The notes under the pieces were generated by a model that saw nothing but the letters and a program-made list of their open reading frames with translations, was not told the DNA's origin and did not search any database. A stretch of 64,000 nucleotides of DNA from Corynebacterium kefirresidentii (GTDB lineage Bacteria > Actinomycetota > Actinomycetes > Mycobacteriales > Mycobacteriaceae), in contig NGUZ01000001.1 of the NCBI GenBank assembly GCA_002154655.1, positions 186,001 to 250,000 of the forward strand, in the 5' to 3' direction. Position 1 is the stretch's first letter. Each line of letters opens with the position of its first letter. Shown here one piece after another: positions 8,564 through 18,651 of this stretch. A program made the translations under genes and the position numbers.

Positions 8564-8588
8564 ACAGAATTGAGCACAACGCCTTACC

Positions 8589-8636
8589 AAAAGGTCCTGT
8601 CCTTCGCCACGAAATCGAAGGGCAGGACCTTTTCTT
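8589..8636. terminator. Bidirectional terminator between phoA remnant and glgP
   Basis: An 18-bp stem with one G-U pair (arms 8589-8606 and 8616-8633) has AAAA on one side and TTTTCTT on the other. It serves the two convergent genes. Confidence 0.9.
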
Positions 8637-11025
8637 AGCGCTGGGAAATCGGGGTGGGCTGGATCTTCCACACCTCGTTCGCGTAGTCCGCGATGGTCCG
8701 GTCAGAGGAGAAGCGGCCGGAATAGCAGATATTGAGCCACGCCTTCTTAGCCCAAGCAAGGTTGTCTTCCTCATAGTCCGCAGCCATGCGGTCACGGGCT
8801 TCGCGATAGTCGGCGAAGTCACCGAGGACGTAGTACTGGTCCTGGGCGTGCTCCCCGTAACCATCGAGAAGCGAGGAGCGCAGGTCGCCGAAGATGCCGG
8901 TGTTTTCGGCGCCTAGGGTGCCGTCGACAAGCGCATCAAGCACGCGGGCCAAGCCTGGCACGCTCTGGTAAAGCTCGCCCGGGTTGTACTCGGCGCGCAG
9001 CTGCGGCAACTCCTCATTGCGGGCGCCGAAGATATATGCGTTGTCCTCGCCAACCGCCTCGACGATTTCTACGTTTGCTCCATCCATGGTGCCCAAGGTC
9101 AGTGCACCATTCATCATGAACTTCATATTGGACGTGCCGGAGGCTTCCTTGCCAGCCACAGAAATCTGCTCGGAGATATCAGCGGCCGGGATGATGTGCT
9201 CGGCGGGGGAGACGTTGTAGTTTTCCACAAAGACTACGCGGATGATGTCCTTGGTATCTGGGTCGTTATTGACTAGCTCCGCGATGGTGTTGATGAGCTT
9301 AATAATCGCCTTGGCGCGCTCGTAGCCCGGTGCGGCCTTCGCGCCAAAGATGAAGGTGCGCTTCGGCACAGTCTCGCCCTGGTCTTTGATGCGGAAGTAG
9401 AGGTCGAGGACGTAGAGGGCATTCATCAGCTGGCGCTTGTACTCGTGCAGGCGCTTAATCTGTACATCAAAGATGGAACCGGGATCAACGTCGGCGCCCT
9501 GGTGGTCTTTTACCCAGTTAGCAAAGTCGCGCTTGTTGGCCTGCTTGATGGCGATGAGCTCGCGCAGCAGAACTGTATCGTCTGCCTTCTCGGCGAGCTG
9601 GGCAAGCTGGGTGAGATCTGTAACCCACGCATCGGAACCTGCTTGCTGGGTAAGCAGTTCCGCCAAGCGGGGATTACACATCTTGAGCCAGCGGCGAGGG
9701 GTGACGCCATTGGTCTTGTTATTGAACTTCTCCGGCCAGAGTTCGTGCCATTCGGCCAGCGTATCGGCCTTGATGATTTCCGTGTGCAGGGCGGCGACAC
9801 CATTGATGGAGTAGGCGGCATAGCAGGCGATCCAGGCCATATGCACGTGGCCGTTGGATACCGGCGCCATGTAGTCAATGCGACCCTGATCTAGGCCGCG
9901 ATGGGCCATATCTTCGCGGAAGCGGCGGTCGATTTCCTCCACCAACTGCCAAATGCGCCAAAACAGCTTCTGGAAGATGGACACCTCCCAGCTCTCCAGC
10001 GCCTCCGCCAGCACGGTGTGGTTTGTATAGGCGAAGGTTTCGGTGACGATCTTCCAGGCTGCATCCCAGCTCAGACCGTGCTCATCGAGCAGGATGCGCA
10101 GCAGCTCCGGGATGGCAAGTACGGGGTGGGTGTCATTGAGCTGGATGGAGTTATACTTCGCAAACCCGGTGAGGTCTTCGCCGTGCTGGTCAATGTAGTT
10201 ATCCACCATGGTCTGCAGGGAGGCAGAGACAAAGAAGTACTGCTGGCGCACGCGCAATACCTTGCCCTCGTACGTGGTGTCATTGGGGTAGAGCACGCGG
10301 CAGATGTCCATAACACGCTCGCGCTCGACGATGGCCTCGGTAAAGCGCTGGGAGTTAAAGGCATCGTAATCGAAGTCATCGATGGGCTCGGACTTCCATA
10401 GGCGCAGGGTGCCTACGTTATCGGTCCCGTAGCCGGTGATAGGCATGTCATAGGGAATTGCGCGCACGTCCATGTCATCGAAGTGGACGCGGCGCTGTTC
10501 AGAGGCACGGCGAATGACAAAGTCATAGCCGTTTTCCATCCACGCATCTGGCTGTTCCTTCTGGAAGCCATTCTCAAAGGACTGTCGGAAAAGGCCGTAG
10601 CGGTAGAGAAGGCCATAGCCGGTTACGGGGTAGTCCTGAGTGACAGCGGAATCGAGGAAGCAGGCGGCAAGGCGTCCGAGGCCGCCGTTGCCGAGCGCGG
10701 CATCATGCTCGGCTTCGAGGACATCGCTCAGCTCGTGATCGGTTGCCTTGGCCGCAGCCTTGGCATCGTCAACAAGACCCAAGTTGGTGAGGTTATTGAG
10801 CAGCGCGCGTCCCTGCAGGAATTCCGCAGAGAAGTAGTGCTGTTGGCGCGTTTCCGCGTAGGCAGCACGGGTGCGCTCCCAATTATCGGCAATCTGCTCC
10901 ATGACGGCACCGGAGAGGCCCGACCAGAACTTACGGTTGGAAGCGCTGTGCGGGCTCACGCCAGAGGCCGCGCGGACATGGGAGGGAACAGTGGATTCGA
11001 AAGCAGAATGCCGTGGCTGGCTCAT
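8635..11025 (-). CDS. glgP: Glycogen/alpha-glucan phosphorylase
   Basis: GlgP releases glucose-1-phosphate from alpha-1,4-glucans using phosphate and pyridoxal phosphate. The protein is about 796 aa, the normal length. The PLP-lysine region EASGTSNMKFMMNGAL is near residue 636 and is followed by TLGTMDGANVE; the conserved GLGRLAACFLDS segment is near residue 120. ATG 11025 is preferred, with AAGG 6 nt upstream; a TTG two codons earlier (11031) is also in frame. It is transcribed towards the phoA remnant and shares the convergent terminator. It probably acts on the cytoplasmic glycogen that corynebacteria make during sugar excess. No other glycogen genes are adjacent. Confidence 0.96.
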   Translation of the reverse strand: MSQPRHSAFESTVPSHVRAASGVSPHSASNRKFWSGLSGAVMEQIADNWERTRAAYAETRQQHYFSAEFLQGRALLNNLTNLGLVDDAKAAAKATDHELSDVLEAEHDAALGNGGLGRLAACFLDSAVTQDYPVTGYGLLYRYGLFRQSFENGFQKEQPDAWMENGYDFVIRRASEQRRVHFDDMDVRAIPYDMPITGYGTDNVGTLRLWKSEPIDDFDYDAFNSQRFTEAIVERERVMDICRVLYPNDTTYEGKVLRVRQQYFFVSASLQTMVDNYIDQHGEDLTGFAKYNSIQLNDTHPVLAIPELLRILLDEHGLSWDAAWKIVTETFAYTNHTVLAEALESWEVSIFQKLFWRIWQLVEEIDRRFREDMAHRGLDQGRIDYMAPVSNGHVHMAWIACYAAYSINGVAALHTEIIKADTLAEWHELWPEKFNNKTNGVTPRRWLKMCNPRLAELLTQQAGSDAWVTDLTQLAQLAEKADDTVLLRELIAIKQANKRDFANWVKDHQGADVDPGSIFDVQIKRLHEYKRQLMNALYVLDLYFRIKDQGETVPKRTFIFGAKAAPGYERAKAIIKLINTIAELVNNDPDTKDIIRVVFVENYNVSPAEHIIPAADISEQISVAGKEASGTSNMKFMMNGALTLGTMDGANVEIVEAVGEDNAYIFGARNEELPQLRAEYNPGELYQSVPGLARVLDALVDGTLGAENTGIFGDLRSSLLDGYGEHAQDQYYVLGDFADYREARDRMAADYEEDNLAWAKKAWLNICYSGRFSSDRTIADYANEVWKIQPTPISQR

Positions 11026-11125
11026 TTTCAACCTTAAGTTTGTGGGGAGTCACGAAACGTCTGCCAGCTTAATAGCATTGGCCCTGCGCCGCAGGCGGGG
11101 GAATGAGAAGACGCGTCTCGGGCAC

Positions 11126-12331
11126 CTAGGACGTGGCCAAGTAGGTCAACGCCGCACCGTATGCCGCCCGGGTGGAGGCATAAACGGTGGGAGCATAGTC
11201 CGGCAGGAAGGTTGCTTGGTGGTTGACCGGAGGATCCTGCAACTCATCTTCCGGGGTGCAGCCGATGTGCCAAAAGACATAAGGCACCCCCCACGCCTGC
11301 GGCAGGTAGCAAAAGTCCTCGGAGGCGGTAGAAGGGGCGGCGACGACTGAATCGGGGCCAAAGGCGGCGTCGAAAACCTCGCCTATTGGGGCATGGGCAG
11401 CGGCGTCATTATCGGTGACCTCGCCGTGGGCGTAGTATTCAAAAGTAGGGTCCTGCTCGCTTCCGGAGGCGACACACTCGGCCTTAACCATGCGTTCGAG
11501 GGAGTGGTAGACCTTTTCTGCCAGCGCGGGATCGTAGTAGCGAGTATTGAGTACCAGCTCGGCGGAGTCGGGGATGATGTTGTTTTTATCGCCGGAGTGA
11601 AGCTCGCCTACGGAGATGACAAAGAACTCGTGCGGGGCGACCTCGCGGCCCACAATGGCTTGGAGGCGGGTGACGATCATCGCCGCGATGTAGGTCGGGT
11701 CGATGGAGTTATGGGGCATGGAGGCGTGGGCGGATTTGCCAAAAACGCGGATACGCAGGGAGTCGCATCCGGCCATGATCGGGCCGGCGGTGTGGCGAAC
11801 CGTGCCGGCGCGGCCGGGCATGATGTGCTGGCCAAGGCAAATATCGGGGCGCGGCACGCGTTCAATGAGGTTATCGGCCAACATGAATTTGGCTCCCATG
11901 GAGGATTCTTCGGCCGGTTGGAAAAGGGCGAGGAAGGTGCCGGACCAGGTGTTTCGGGAGGCGTCGAGAAGCGCGCAGGCACCTAGCAGCGCGGTGGTGT
12001 GCATATCGTGTCCGCAGGCGTGCATCTTTCCATTGGTAGCGGAATAGGACACGCCAGTGGCCTCCTCTACCGGCAGGCCATCGAAATCCGCGCGCAGCAA
12101 AGCGGTGGGGCCTTCGCCATTGCGGAAGATGGCGACCATTCCGAAGCCACCAATGTTTTCTACTACCTCGCAGTTAAAATCAGCGAGCTTGGCGCGGATG
12201 CGACCGGCGGTTCGCTCTTCCTCGTGGGAAAGCTCGGGGTGGCGGTGCAGGTCCTCGTAAAAGTCCTGCTGCCACTCCAGATCAGCCTGCTGGGAAGTGA
12301 CGAGCTGGGCGATGCGGGCAGAATCAGACAT
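11126..12331 (-). CDS. M20D-family amidohydrolase / N-acyl-amino acid hydrolase
   Basis: This is a 401-aa metallopeptidase-fold amidohydrolase (hippurate hydrolase/AmiB-like, M20D) that likely cleaves N-acyl amino acids. The metal site is visible as HACGHDMH (C106, H108, H111), PAEES (E141, E142) and GQH (H169), with a C-terminal His in the NHQATFLP segment. It resembles, at a distance, AgaA, the N-acyl-glutamine aminoacylase known from axillary Corynebacterium, but the substrate cannot be told from sequence. ATG 12331 is chosen because AAGG lies upstream and because 26 extra residues from 12409 would run into the divergent gene. The divergent gene at 12368 starts only 36 nt away, so the two promoters are interleaved. 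Confidence 0.9.
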   Translation of the reverse strand: MSDSARIAQLVTSQQADLEWQQDFYEDLHRHPELSHEEERTAGRIRAKLADFNCEVVENIGGFGMVAIFRNGEGPTALLRADFDGLPVEEATGVSYSATNGKMHACGHDMHTTALLGACALLDASRNTWSGTFLALFQPAEESSMGAKFMLADNLIERVPRPDICLGQHIMPGRAGTVRHTAGPIMAGCDSLRIRVFGKSAHASMPHNSIDPTYIAAMIVTRLQAIVGREVAPHEFFVISVGELHSGDKNNIIPDSAELVLNTRYYDPALAEKVYHSLERMVKAECVASGSEQDPTFEYYAHGEVTDNDAAAHAPIGEVFDAAFGPDSVVAAPSTASEDFCYLPQAWGVPYVFWHIGCTPEDELQDPPVNHQATFLPDYAPTVYASTRAAYGAALTYLATS

Positions 12332-12354
12332 GGTTTCACACCTTAGGAATTGGG

Positions 12355-12360
12355 TAGGGT
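12355..12360 (+). promoter_or_regulatory. -10 hexamer TAGGGT, leaderless start
   Basis: TAGGGT ends 7 nt before ATG 12368, and no Shine-Dalgarno is present. It lies between divergent start codons. Confidence 0.45.
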
Positions 12361-12367
12361 TAGCGCT

Positions 12368-12766
12368 ATGCCGGTTATTCAATTCGATGTTTTGGTTCCC
12401 AACGCACAAGCAGAGCGCGTCGCGGATATCTTTACCACTGCCACCGACAAGTTGGTAGAAAGCGGTTCATTAGCCTCCGCTGAGGTTACTCGCCCTGATG
12501 CGCCGCAGTTTCCAGAGGGGGTGGAAGAACAGCTGCGGCAAAATTATCGCGATGAGCATGAGGACCGCGACCTTGAGGACGCGAGCGTGTACCGCTACGA
12601 CATTGCGGTAACAGGGGTTAGCGGCTCGGTTAACCAACTAGGCATGGTGCTCTCGCGCCTTCTTACCCCGTATGCCGTGCTGCCGAAAGACCACGTCTTG
12701 CTGGAAGATGAGCTGGCGCATGAGCAGCCAGCTATCTTCCCATGGTCGCTGTCTATTCGGCCTTAG
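12368..12766 (+). CDS. Conserved hypothetical protein
   Basis: I do not recognise a named family for this 132-aa protein. It has no signal peptide or membrane segment and no cysteines. The N-terminal half begins with a beta-strand-like segment (VIQFDVLVPN) and contains a charged stretch around residues 55-75 rich in Asp, Glu and Arg. The C-terminal part ends with an amphipathic, proline-containing tail. It reads away from the amidohydrolase gene and its stop overlaps the stop of the convergent glycerate kinase gene by 4 nt. The start is ATG 12368; an upstream GTG-type codon at 12350 would cover the -10. It is real by coding character and position, function unknown. Confidence 0.7.
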   Translation: MPVIQFDVLVPNAQAERVADIFTTATDKLVESGSLASAEVTRPDAPQFPEGVEEQLRQNYRDEHEDRDLEDASVYRYDIAVTGVSGSVNQLGMVLSRLLTPYAVLPKDHVLLEDELAHEQPAIFPWSLSIRP

Positions 12767-13845
12767 AGCTGCTTGACGATGTCCCTGGCGGCCGCCGCCA
12801 GCTGTTGCGCCAGGGGGCCTTCTTGGCTAAGTGATGCGCAGTAGGCATCCGTGTCATGCTCGAAGGAACCGGCGATAATGCCCATGGGCGTGCCTGCGTC
12901 CTGGGCGAGAGCCGCAATGGTTCCGACGGCCTTTCCGGTCAAAGATTGCTCGTCAAACCGGCCCTCGCCGGTGATGACGAGATCGGCGGAGGATATTTTT
13001 TGTGGAAGTCCGAGCGCAGTGGCGACATGTGCGCCGCCGGATAAGACGCGAATATGCTCATCTGAGCCCCAGAGCGTGCGAGAAAGCCAGTGCAGGCCGA
13101 TGGGAAGGCCACCCGCGGCACCGAAATATTCGGAGTCCGCATCGGTGCCGGTGACTTCGCATGCTTGCAACATGGCGCCGGCCAGCAGCGCTACCTGCTC
13201 GCCTTGCGCTCCTTTTTGGGGGCCGTACATGGTTGCCGCCTGCACTGGGGTGGCGCGGGTATCTGCCAGCAATGTGAAGTCAAGCATGCCCGCCTTGATA
13301 TTGAGCTGCGCGGTGTCAATGTGATCGAGCTGGACTAGGGGAGCGCCGCCCTTGGGTAGGGCGTAGCCGCGGGCGTCGTGCGCGGCAGCGCCGAGCGCGG
13401 TAAGGATGCCCATGCCAGCATCGATGCTGGCAGTTCCTCCCAATCCGAGCACAATCGAGGTGGCGCCGCGCGTTTCTGCATCCGCAATTAGTACGCCGGT
13501 GCCATAAGAATCGGCGTGCAGCGGATCAAGGCTGTCCTGCACTGCGGGCAGGCCGGTGGCAGAGGCGACGTCGATAAACGCGGTGGTTCCTGCGAGGACG
13601 TAGCTTGCCTGGGTTAAACGGCCGATGGCGTCGGTGGTAGGCAAGGTGATGGTCTCGACGGATTGTCCGCCGGCCGCGGCCGCCTGCGCGAGGACGGCGG
13701 CGGTTCCCTCGCCGCCATCGGCCATGGGCAGGGTGGTAACCGTGGCCTCGGGAAGAGCCTGGCGCACCCCCATAGCAATGGCTGCTGCGGCCTCGGGCGC
13801 GGAGGCGGTGCCTTTGAACGAGTCTGGCGCGACGACAATATGCAT
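12763..13845 (-). CDS. Glycerate kinase
   Basis: This GarK/GlxK-type kinase phosphorylates D-glycerate, feeding it into lower glycolysis. The 360-aa length is typical. The N-terminus carries the family motif VVAPDSFKGT (residues 4-13), followed by PMADGGEGT near residue 40, and the segment GLGGTASIDAGMG appears near residue 133. TATAAT lies 7 nt before the ATG, so the mRNA is probably leaderless. The stop overlaps that of the convergent gene at 12766. It stands alone, with no glyoxylate or glycerate pathway genes next to it. Whether it makes 2- or 3-phosphoglycerate cannot be decided here. Confidence 0.95.
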   Translation of the reverse strand: MHIVVAPDSFKGTASAPEAAAAIAMGVRQALPEATVTTLPMADGGEGTAAVLAQAAAAGGQSVETITLPTTDAIGRLTQASYVLAGTTAFIDVASATGLPAVQDSLDPLHADSYGTGVLIADAETRGATSIVLGLGGTASIDAGMGILTALGAAAHDARGYALPKGGAPLVQLDHIDTAQLNIKAGMLDFTLLADTRATPVQAATMYGPQKGAQGEQVALLAGAMLQACEVTGTDADSEYFGAAGGLPIGLHWLSRTLWGSDEHIRVLSGGAHVATALGLPQKISSADLVITGEGRFDEQSLTGKAVGTIAALAQDAGTPMGIIAGSFEHDTDAYCASLSQEGPLAQQLAAAARDIVKQL

Positions 13846-13852
13846 GCCCGTG

Positions 13853-13858
13853 ATTATA
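13853..13858 (-). promoter_or_regulatory. Consensus -10 TATAAT of glycerate kinase
   Basis: A perfect TATAAT on the minus strand ends 7 nt before the ATG at 13845, the same spacing seen at other leaderless starts in this window. Confidence 0.6.
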
Positions 13859-13981
13859 AAGCCCGCCTGCGAAGGGAGTCTGCGCGGCTTAAGATTCGAA
13901 CGTTCTACAGAAAATATTTTACTTTATTGTCGCTGGTAAAGGCGGTATGGATTTGTGCAAAGTCTAGAAACTGCTTGCTTT

Positions 13982-15390
<1,409 letters not shown>

Positions 15391-15406
15391 AAATCGGCCT
15401 TTATCC

Positions 15407-15453
15407 AAGCTCCCCTTTTGCGCCACAGAGCGTGGCGGCAAATGGGGGCGCTT
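15407..15453 (+). terminator. Terminator-like hairpin after gdhA
   Basis: A long interrupted stem (left arm 15407-15426, right arm 15432-15453; GCCAC/GTGGC, CCCC/GGGG and AAGC/GCTT blocks) follows the stop by 16 nt. The downstream T-run is weak. Confidence 0.65.
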
Positions 15454-15577
15454 GTATTTGTATATACGTGCCATAAATTCTGTATGCGTGGGCGCGGACT
15501 GGCAAGACCGGTTGTGGAAGTAAAATCTGCAGTACACACTCGGTGCGTGGCCTCCACGCATGGCGGGTGAGGGTATG

Positions 15578-15583
15578 TAAAAT
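15578..15583 (+). promoter_or_regulatory. -10 hexamer TAAAAT, leaderless start
   Basis: TAAAAT ends 7 nt before ATG 15591. This supports that start over the upstream in-frame codon at 15543. Confidence 0.5.
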
Positions 15584-15590
15584 TCGCGGT

Positions 15591-16349
15591 ATGTACCGTG
15601 TCTTTGAGTCTCTAGATGAATTAGTTCAGCACTTGGAGGGGGCCCATGGCTTCCCCATGACCTCTAATTGCGTAGTTCCGCGCCATGAAATGCTCGCGCT
15701 TCTCGACGACCTCCGTAACGCATTGCCCGTTGAGATTGATGACGCGCAGGATGTCTTGGATAAGCAGGATGAAATCCTGCACGGCGCCGAAGAGCGCGCG
15801 GACCAAACCATCAATGATGCCAATGCTCAGGCAGATGACATTGTGGGCCATGCCCGCGAGGAGGCGGATGCCACGGTGTCCCACGCAGAACAGCATGCCG
15901 CCAAGCTGGTGGCTGATGCTGAAGCTCGCGCTCAGTCCATGGTGGAGCAGGCTCGCGCGGAAGCAGACCGCACTATCGCTCAGGCGAATGATGAATATGA
16001 GCGTTCCGTCGCTGAAGGCCGCGCAGAGCAAGAGCGTCTGGTTTCGGAATCAGAAGTTGTTCGCCGCGCCGATGAAGAAGCACATCGCATTGTGGAATCC
16101 GCCCACACCGAATCTAACCGTCTGCGCAGTGAATGCGATGAATTTGTGGATGGCAAGCTAAGCGAATTTGAAACCACCCTTAATGGCCTGCTGCGTACAG
16201 TAAACTCCGACCGCTCTGCCCTGCGTGGCGGTGCCGGAGTGCGCTCCCGTGGCGGTGACTATTCGGCTCCGGGCCGCGCCAGTGGCGCTGCAAGCAGCAC
16301 ACGTTACGCGGAAGGCGAGACCTATGAGCGCCGCTATAACGAGCGCTAA
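15591..16349 (+). CDS. SepIVA-like DivIVA-domain coiled-coil protein
   Basis: This 252-aa protein matches the mycobacterial Rv2927c/SepIVA type, a DivIVA-like factor acting at the septum and in cell-envelope growth. The N-terminus (MYRVFESLDELVQHLEGAHG, residues 1-20) is the membrane-targeting-like segment. Residues about 45-200 form a long Ala/Glu/Arg-rich coiled coil with repeated ADA and EEA patterns. The tail (about 205-252) is Gly/Ser/Arg-rich and disordered. Gene order supports the call: Rv2927c also lies just before the yceD-rnc-fpg-smc-ftsY series. Here one opposite-strand membrane gene separates it from yceD. Function is inferred from the mycobacterial homologue. Confidence 0.8.
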   Translation: MYRVFESLDELVQHLEGAHGFPMTSNCVVPRHEMLALLDDLRNALPVEIDDAQDVLDKQDEILHGAEERADQTINDANAQADDIVGHAREEADATVSHAEQHAAKLVADAEARAQSMVEQARAEADRTIAQANDEYERSVAEGRAEQERLVSESEVVRRADEEAHRIVESAHTESNRLRSECDEFVDGKLSEFETTLNGLLRTVNSDRSALRGGAGVRSRGGDYSAPGRASGAASSTRYAEGETYERRYNER

Positions 16350-16450
16350 AACTTTAGTTTTTAATCGGCCTTAAGCTCTATGGTTCGGTGCACACCGGGC
16401 CGTAGAGTAAGGGACTGGGGAGGAAAAAGACCTATACACTAGGCACGGCC

Positions 16451-16513
16451 AAAGGCCCTATTTGGTGAGCAGGCGGTTCGTCGTACACCGTCTACTCACC
16501 AAATAGGGCCTTT
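16451..16513. terminator. Long perfect hairpin between convergent genes
   Basis: Two perfect 19-bp arms (16451-16469 and 16495-16513) flank a 25-nt loop that holds a further six-pair stem (GGCGGT/ACCGTC). A modest T-run (TTTATT) ends it. It is probably a bidirectional terminator. A TATACACT sequence about 20 nt upstream also allows a short RNA. A second smaller hairpin (CTCTATGG/CCGTAGAG) sits near 16377-16407. Confidence 0.75.
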
Positions 16514-16538
16514 ATTCATTGCCGCTGGTCTGAGTAAA

Positions 16539-17186
16539 TCAGGTGGTGGCACGAGTGCGAGGTTGCTTAGCAGCAATGGCCTTTCCTCTTTCATGGGGAG
16601 TAGGCGTTATGTGGGTGTGTAGGGGAACGGAGATGTCTTCCTGCCGCGGGAGAAGGTGTGCAGGCGCGGCGGATTGGACGGCCATGCATGCTGCGATAAT
16701 CGCGGTTACCAAGCCTGGGAAAAGGAATGCAACGAGTGCAGTGAAGAAATAGGAAGACAGTGATGTCAAGGGATTATCACTGAAATTTTGTGGAAAGCAC
16801 ACGGCACACACGCTAAGGAGCGCACCGGTAGCTAGCACCATAGTGCCCACAGAAATGAGCGCGGTAGGAATGGTCGCGCGGGAGAACCAAGTAATAGCAC
16901 CTGCGCTTAGGGAAAAGATGAGCGCGCCGGTAAGAACCGAAAGGTCCATGCCGGTGGGCAATACCAAAATGGCACCGGCTACCAAACCGGCAACGACGCT
17001 ACAGATGAGTGCGGTAAAAAGGCGAATGCCACGCGCGCCGTACATTCCTGAGCGGTCCGGCCGTGGAGTGGCGTGAACGAGCATACCGGCAGTAGCTAAC
17101 ACCGCAGCGGGAAGACAGCTAAACACGGCGAAACCGAGCGCTATGCTGCGTAGATCCGTGGAGGCTAGCGCCAAGTGGTAGGTCAT
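16539..17186 (-). CDS. Hypothetical membrane protein
   Basis: This 215-aa protein is not recognised. It has about five hydrophobic segments (near residues 15-37, 56-76, 82-101, 105-130 and 143-170) and a polar, basic C-terminal tail rich in Pro, His and Arg. Two cysteines lie in the loop after the fourth helix (CAVC). There is no cleavable signal peptide and no catalytic motif. It is divergent from yceD, with 150 nt between starts. TAGTCT at 17193-17198 on the minus strand is 6 nt before the ATG, suggesting a leaderless start. It interrupts the usual sepIVA-yceD adjacency and could be lineage-specific. Confidence 0.65.
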   Translation of the reverse strand: MTYHLALASTDLRSIALGFAVFSCLPAAVLATAGMLVHATPRPDRSGMYGARGIRLFTALICSVVAGLVAGAILVLPTGMDLSVLTGALIFSLSAGAITWFSRATIPTALISVGTMVLATGALLSVCAVCFPQNFSDNPLTSLSSYFFTALVAFLFPGLVTAIIAACMAVQSAAPAHLLPRQEDISVPLHTHITPTPHERGKAIAAKQPRTRATT

Positions 17187-17320
17187 GCTTCCAGACTAAG
17201 GACGGCCTTCGCTCGGGAAAAGGCTAATCCGCAAAGGCATATGTCCTTTTACATTAAACGCCAGACTCTTGACAGAAACTTTCCTCGCGCGGGCCGCTAG
17301 GCGGAGTTTGCGGGGCAAGG

Positions 17321-17326
17321 TAGACT
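17321..17326 (+). promoter_or_regulatory. Possible -10 TAGACT of yceD
   Basis: TAGACT lies 10 nt before ATG 17337 and no Shine-Dalgarno is present, so the transcript is leaderless or nearly so. A TTGACA at 17269-17274 has no good -10 at standard spacing. Confidence 0.35.
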
Positions 17327-17336
17327 ACCTAGTGTT

Positions 17337-17882
17337 ATGACATCACCATTGAAGTTCGATGTGGGCGAATTGTTGAACGCCCAAGGCGCTGACGCACTGC
17401 CGGAACAACGCACCCAAACCGGCCCCTCACCTGAGAGGATCGGCGTGGAGATGATCGCCATCCCGCAGGGCGAAGAGCTCACCGTAGACGCTACCTTGAC
17501 CCCTCTTGGCGCAGGTGTCTTAGTGGATGCCAACGTATCCGGACAGCTGACCGGGGAATGCGCTCGCTGCTTGAAGGAATTGCACCCACAGTTGGACTTG
17601 CACGTCACACAGGTCTTTGCAGCCGACGAATCCTTTGTCTCGGGAGATACCCCTTCAGACGGCGACGAAGGATCCGGAGATGAGATTCCAGAGATTGAAG
17701 ATGATGAGCTGGATCTCTTGCAGGCCGTGATCGATGAGGCAGGCCTTAATCTTCCCTTTGCCCCGGTATGCGAAGATGGCTGCGAGATTGACACGCCTGA
17801 GGGCGTAACCACGGGTATCTCTGGCGAAAAGGACGAAGAAAAGGTCGATCCCCGCTGGGCTGGTTTGGAGAAGTTCCTATGA
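17337..17882 (+). CDS. YceD/DUF177 family protein
   Basis: This is a 181-aa DUF177 (YceD-like) protein. In many bacteria the family precedes rpmF and is linked to 23S rRNA and ribosome maturation; in actinobacteria it precedes rnc, as here. The conserved central segment VSGQLTGECARCLKEL (about residues 65-80) has a CxxC pair, and a third and fourth cysteine lie in APVCEDGCE near 142-149. An acidic stretch (about residues 103-127) separates them. The stop overlaps the rnc start by 4 nt (ATGA), so the two are translationally coupled. A role in rRNA handling is suggested by the rnc neighbour but not shown. Confidence 0.88.
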   Translation: MTSPLKFDVGELLNAQGADALPEQRTQTGPSPERIGVEMIAIPQGEELTVDATLTPLGAGVLVDANVSGQLTGECARCLKELHPQLDLHVTQVFAADESFVSGDTPSDGDEGSGDEIPEIEDDELDLLQAVIDEAGLNLPFAPVCEDGCEIDTPEGVTTGISGEKDEEKVDPRWAGLEKFL

Positions 17883-18649
17883 GCCGCAAGAAGAAGCTAA
17901 CTGGGGAAGAGGCACTGGCTGCCGAGTTCGCTGCAGTAGACCATTCCCCGTTGTTGGAATCGCTCGGTGTGGAATTGCAACCAGAGCACCTGTGCCTAGC
18001 GTTGACCCACCGTTCATTTGCTAATGAAAATGGGCACTTGCCAAATAACGAGCGCTTGGAGTTCTTGGGTGATGCGGTGCTGGGCCTTTCGGTAGCCTCT
18101 CAGCTCTACATCACCTACCCGTCCCGTCCGGAATCGGATATTTCCAAGATGCGCGCATCGATCGTCTCGCGCTACGGCCTGTCTGATATCGCCCGAGAAA
18201 TAAACCTAGGCCCGCACATTTTGTTGGGTAAGGGCGAGCAGTCCACCGGTGGCCGCGATAAAGATTCCATTCTTGCGGATACCACTGAGGCAATCTTTGG
18301 CGCCATTTACCGCGAGCATGGTTTTGAAACGGCGCGTGACGTCATCTTGCGCTTATTTGCGGAAAAGATCGAAAATGCGACTGTGAGCGGGCGCCACTTG
18401 GATTGGAAGACCACTTTGCAGGAGCTGTGCGCGGAGCTAAAGGCACCGATGCCGGTTTATTCGGCTACTTCCACCGGACCAGAGCATGACCAGACCTTTA
18501 ATGCAGTAGCTACTGTGGCTGGTCTGACCGTAGGAAATGGTGTGGGCCACAATAAAAAGTTGGCCGAGCAGCAGGCAGCTCAGGAGGCCTGCCAGACCCT
18601 GCGCGAAACTCCGCTTTTGGTGCAAGGCACTGCACATAAAGAGGGCTGA
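17879..18649 (+). CDS. rnc: Ribonuclease III
   Basis: RNase III cleaves double-stranded RNA, including the stems of the rRNA precursor and some mRNAs. The 256-aa protein contains the signature NERLEFLGDAVLGL near residue 57, which includes the metal-binding Glu and Asp. A second acidic motif (DTTEAIFGAIY) lies near residue 135. The C-terminal double-stranded RNA-binding domain runs from about residue 175 to 245, ending with a KLAEQQAAQEACQ helix. It overlaps yceD by 4 nt and is followed 2 nt later by mutM, forming a yceD-rnc-mutM operon. Confidence 0.97.
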   Translation: MSRKKKLTGEEALAAEFAAVDHSPLLESLGVELQPEHLCLALTHRSFANENGHLPNNERLEFLGDAVLGLSVASQLYITYPSRPESDISKMRASIVSRYGLSDIAREINLGPHILLGKGEQSTGGRDKDSILADTTEAIFGAIYREHGFETARDVILRLFAEKIENATVSGRHLDWKTTLQELCAELKAPMPVYSATSTGPEHDQTFNAVATVAGLTVGNGVGHNKKLAEQQAAQEACQTLRETPLLVQGTAHKEG

Positions 18650-18651
18650 GC

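Noticed and set aside
11035..11060. A GlxR-like site upstream of glgP (TGTGG and TCACG)
   Set aside because: The half-sites are 4 nt apart rather than 6, and both have mismatches.
17269..17297. A TTGACA-based promoter for yceD
   Set aside because: No acceptable -10 at 16-19 nt spacing; the TAGACT near the start codon fits better.
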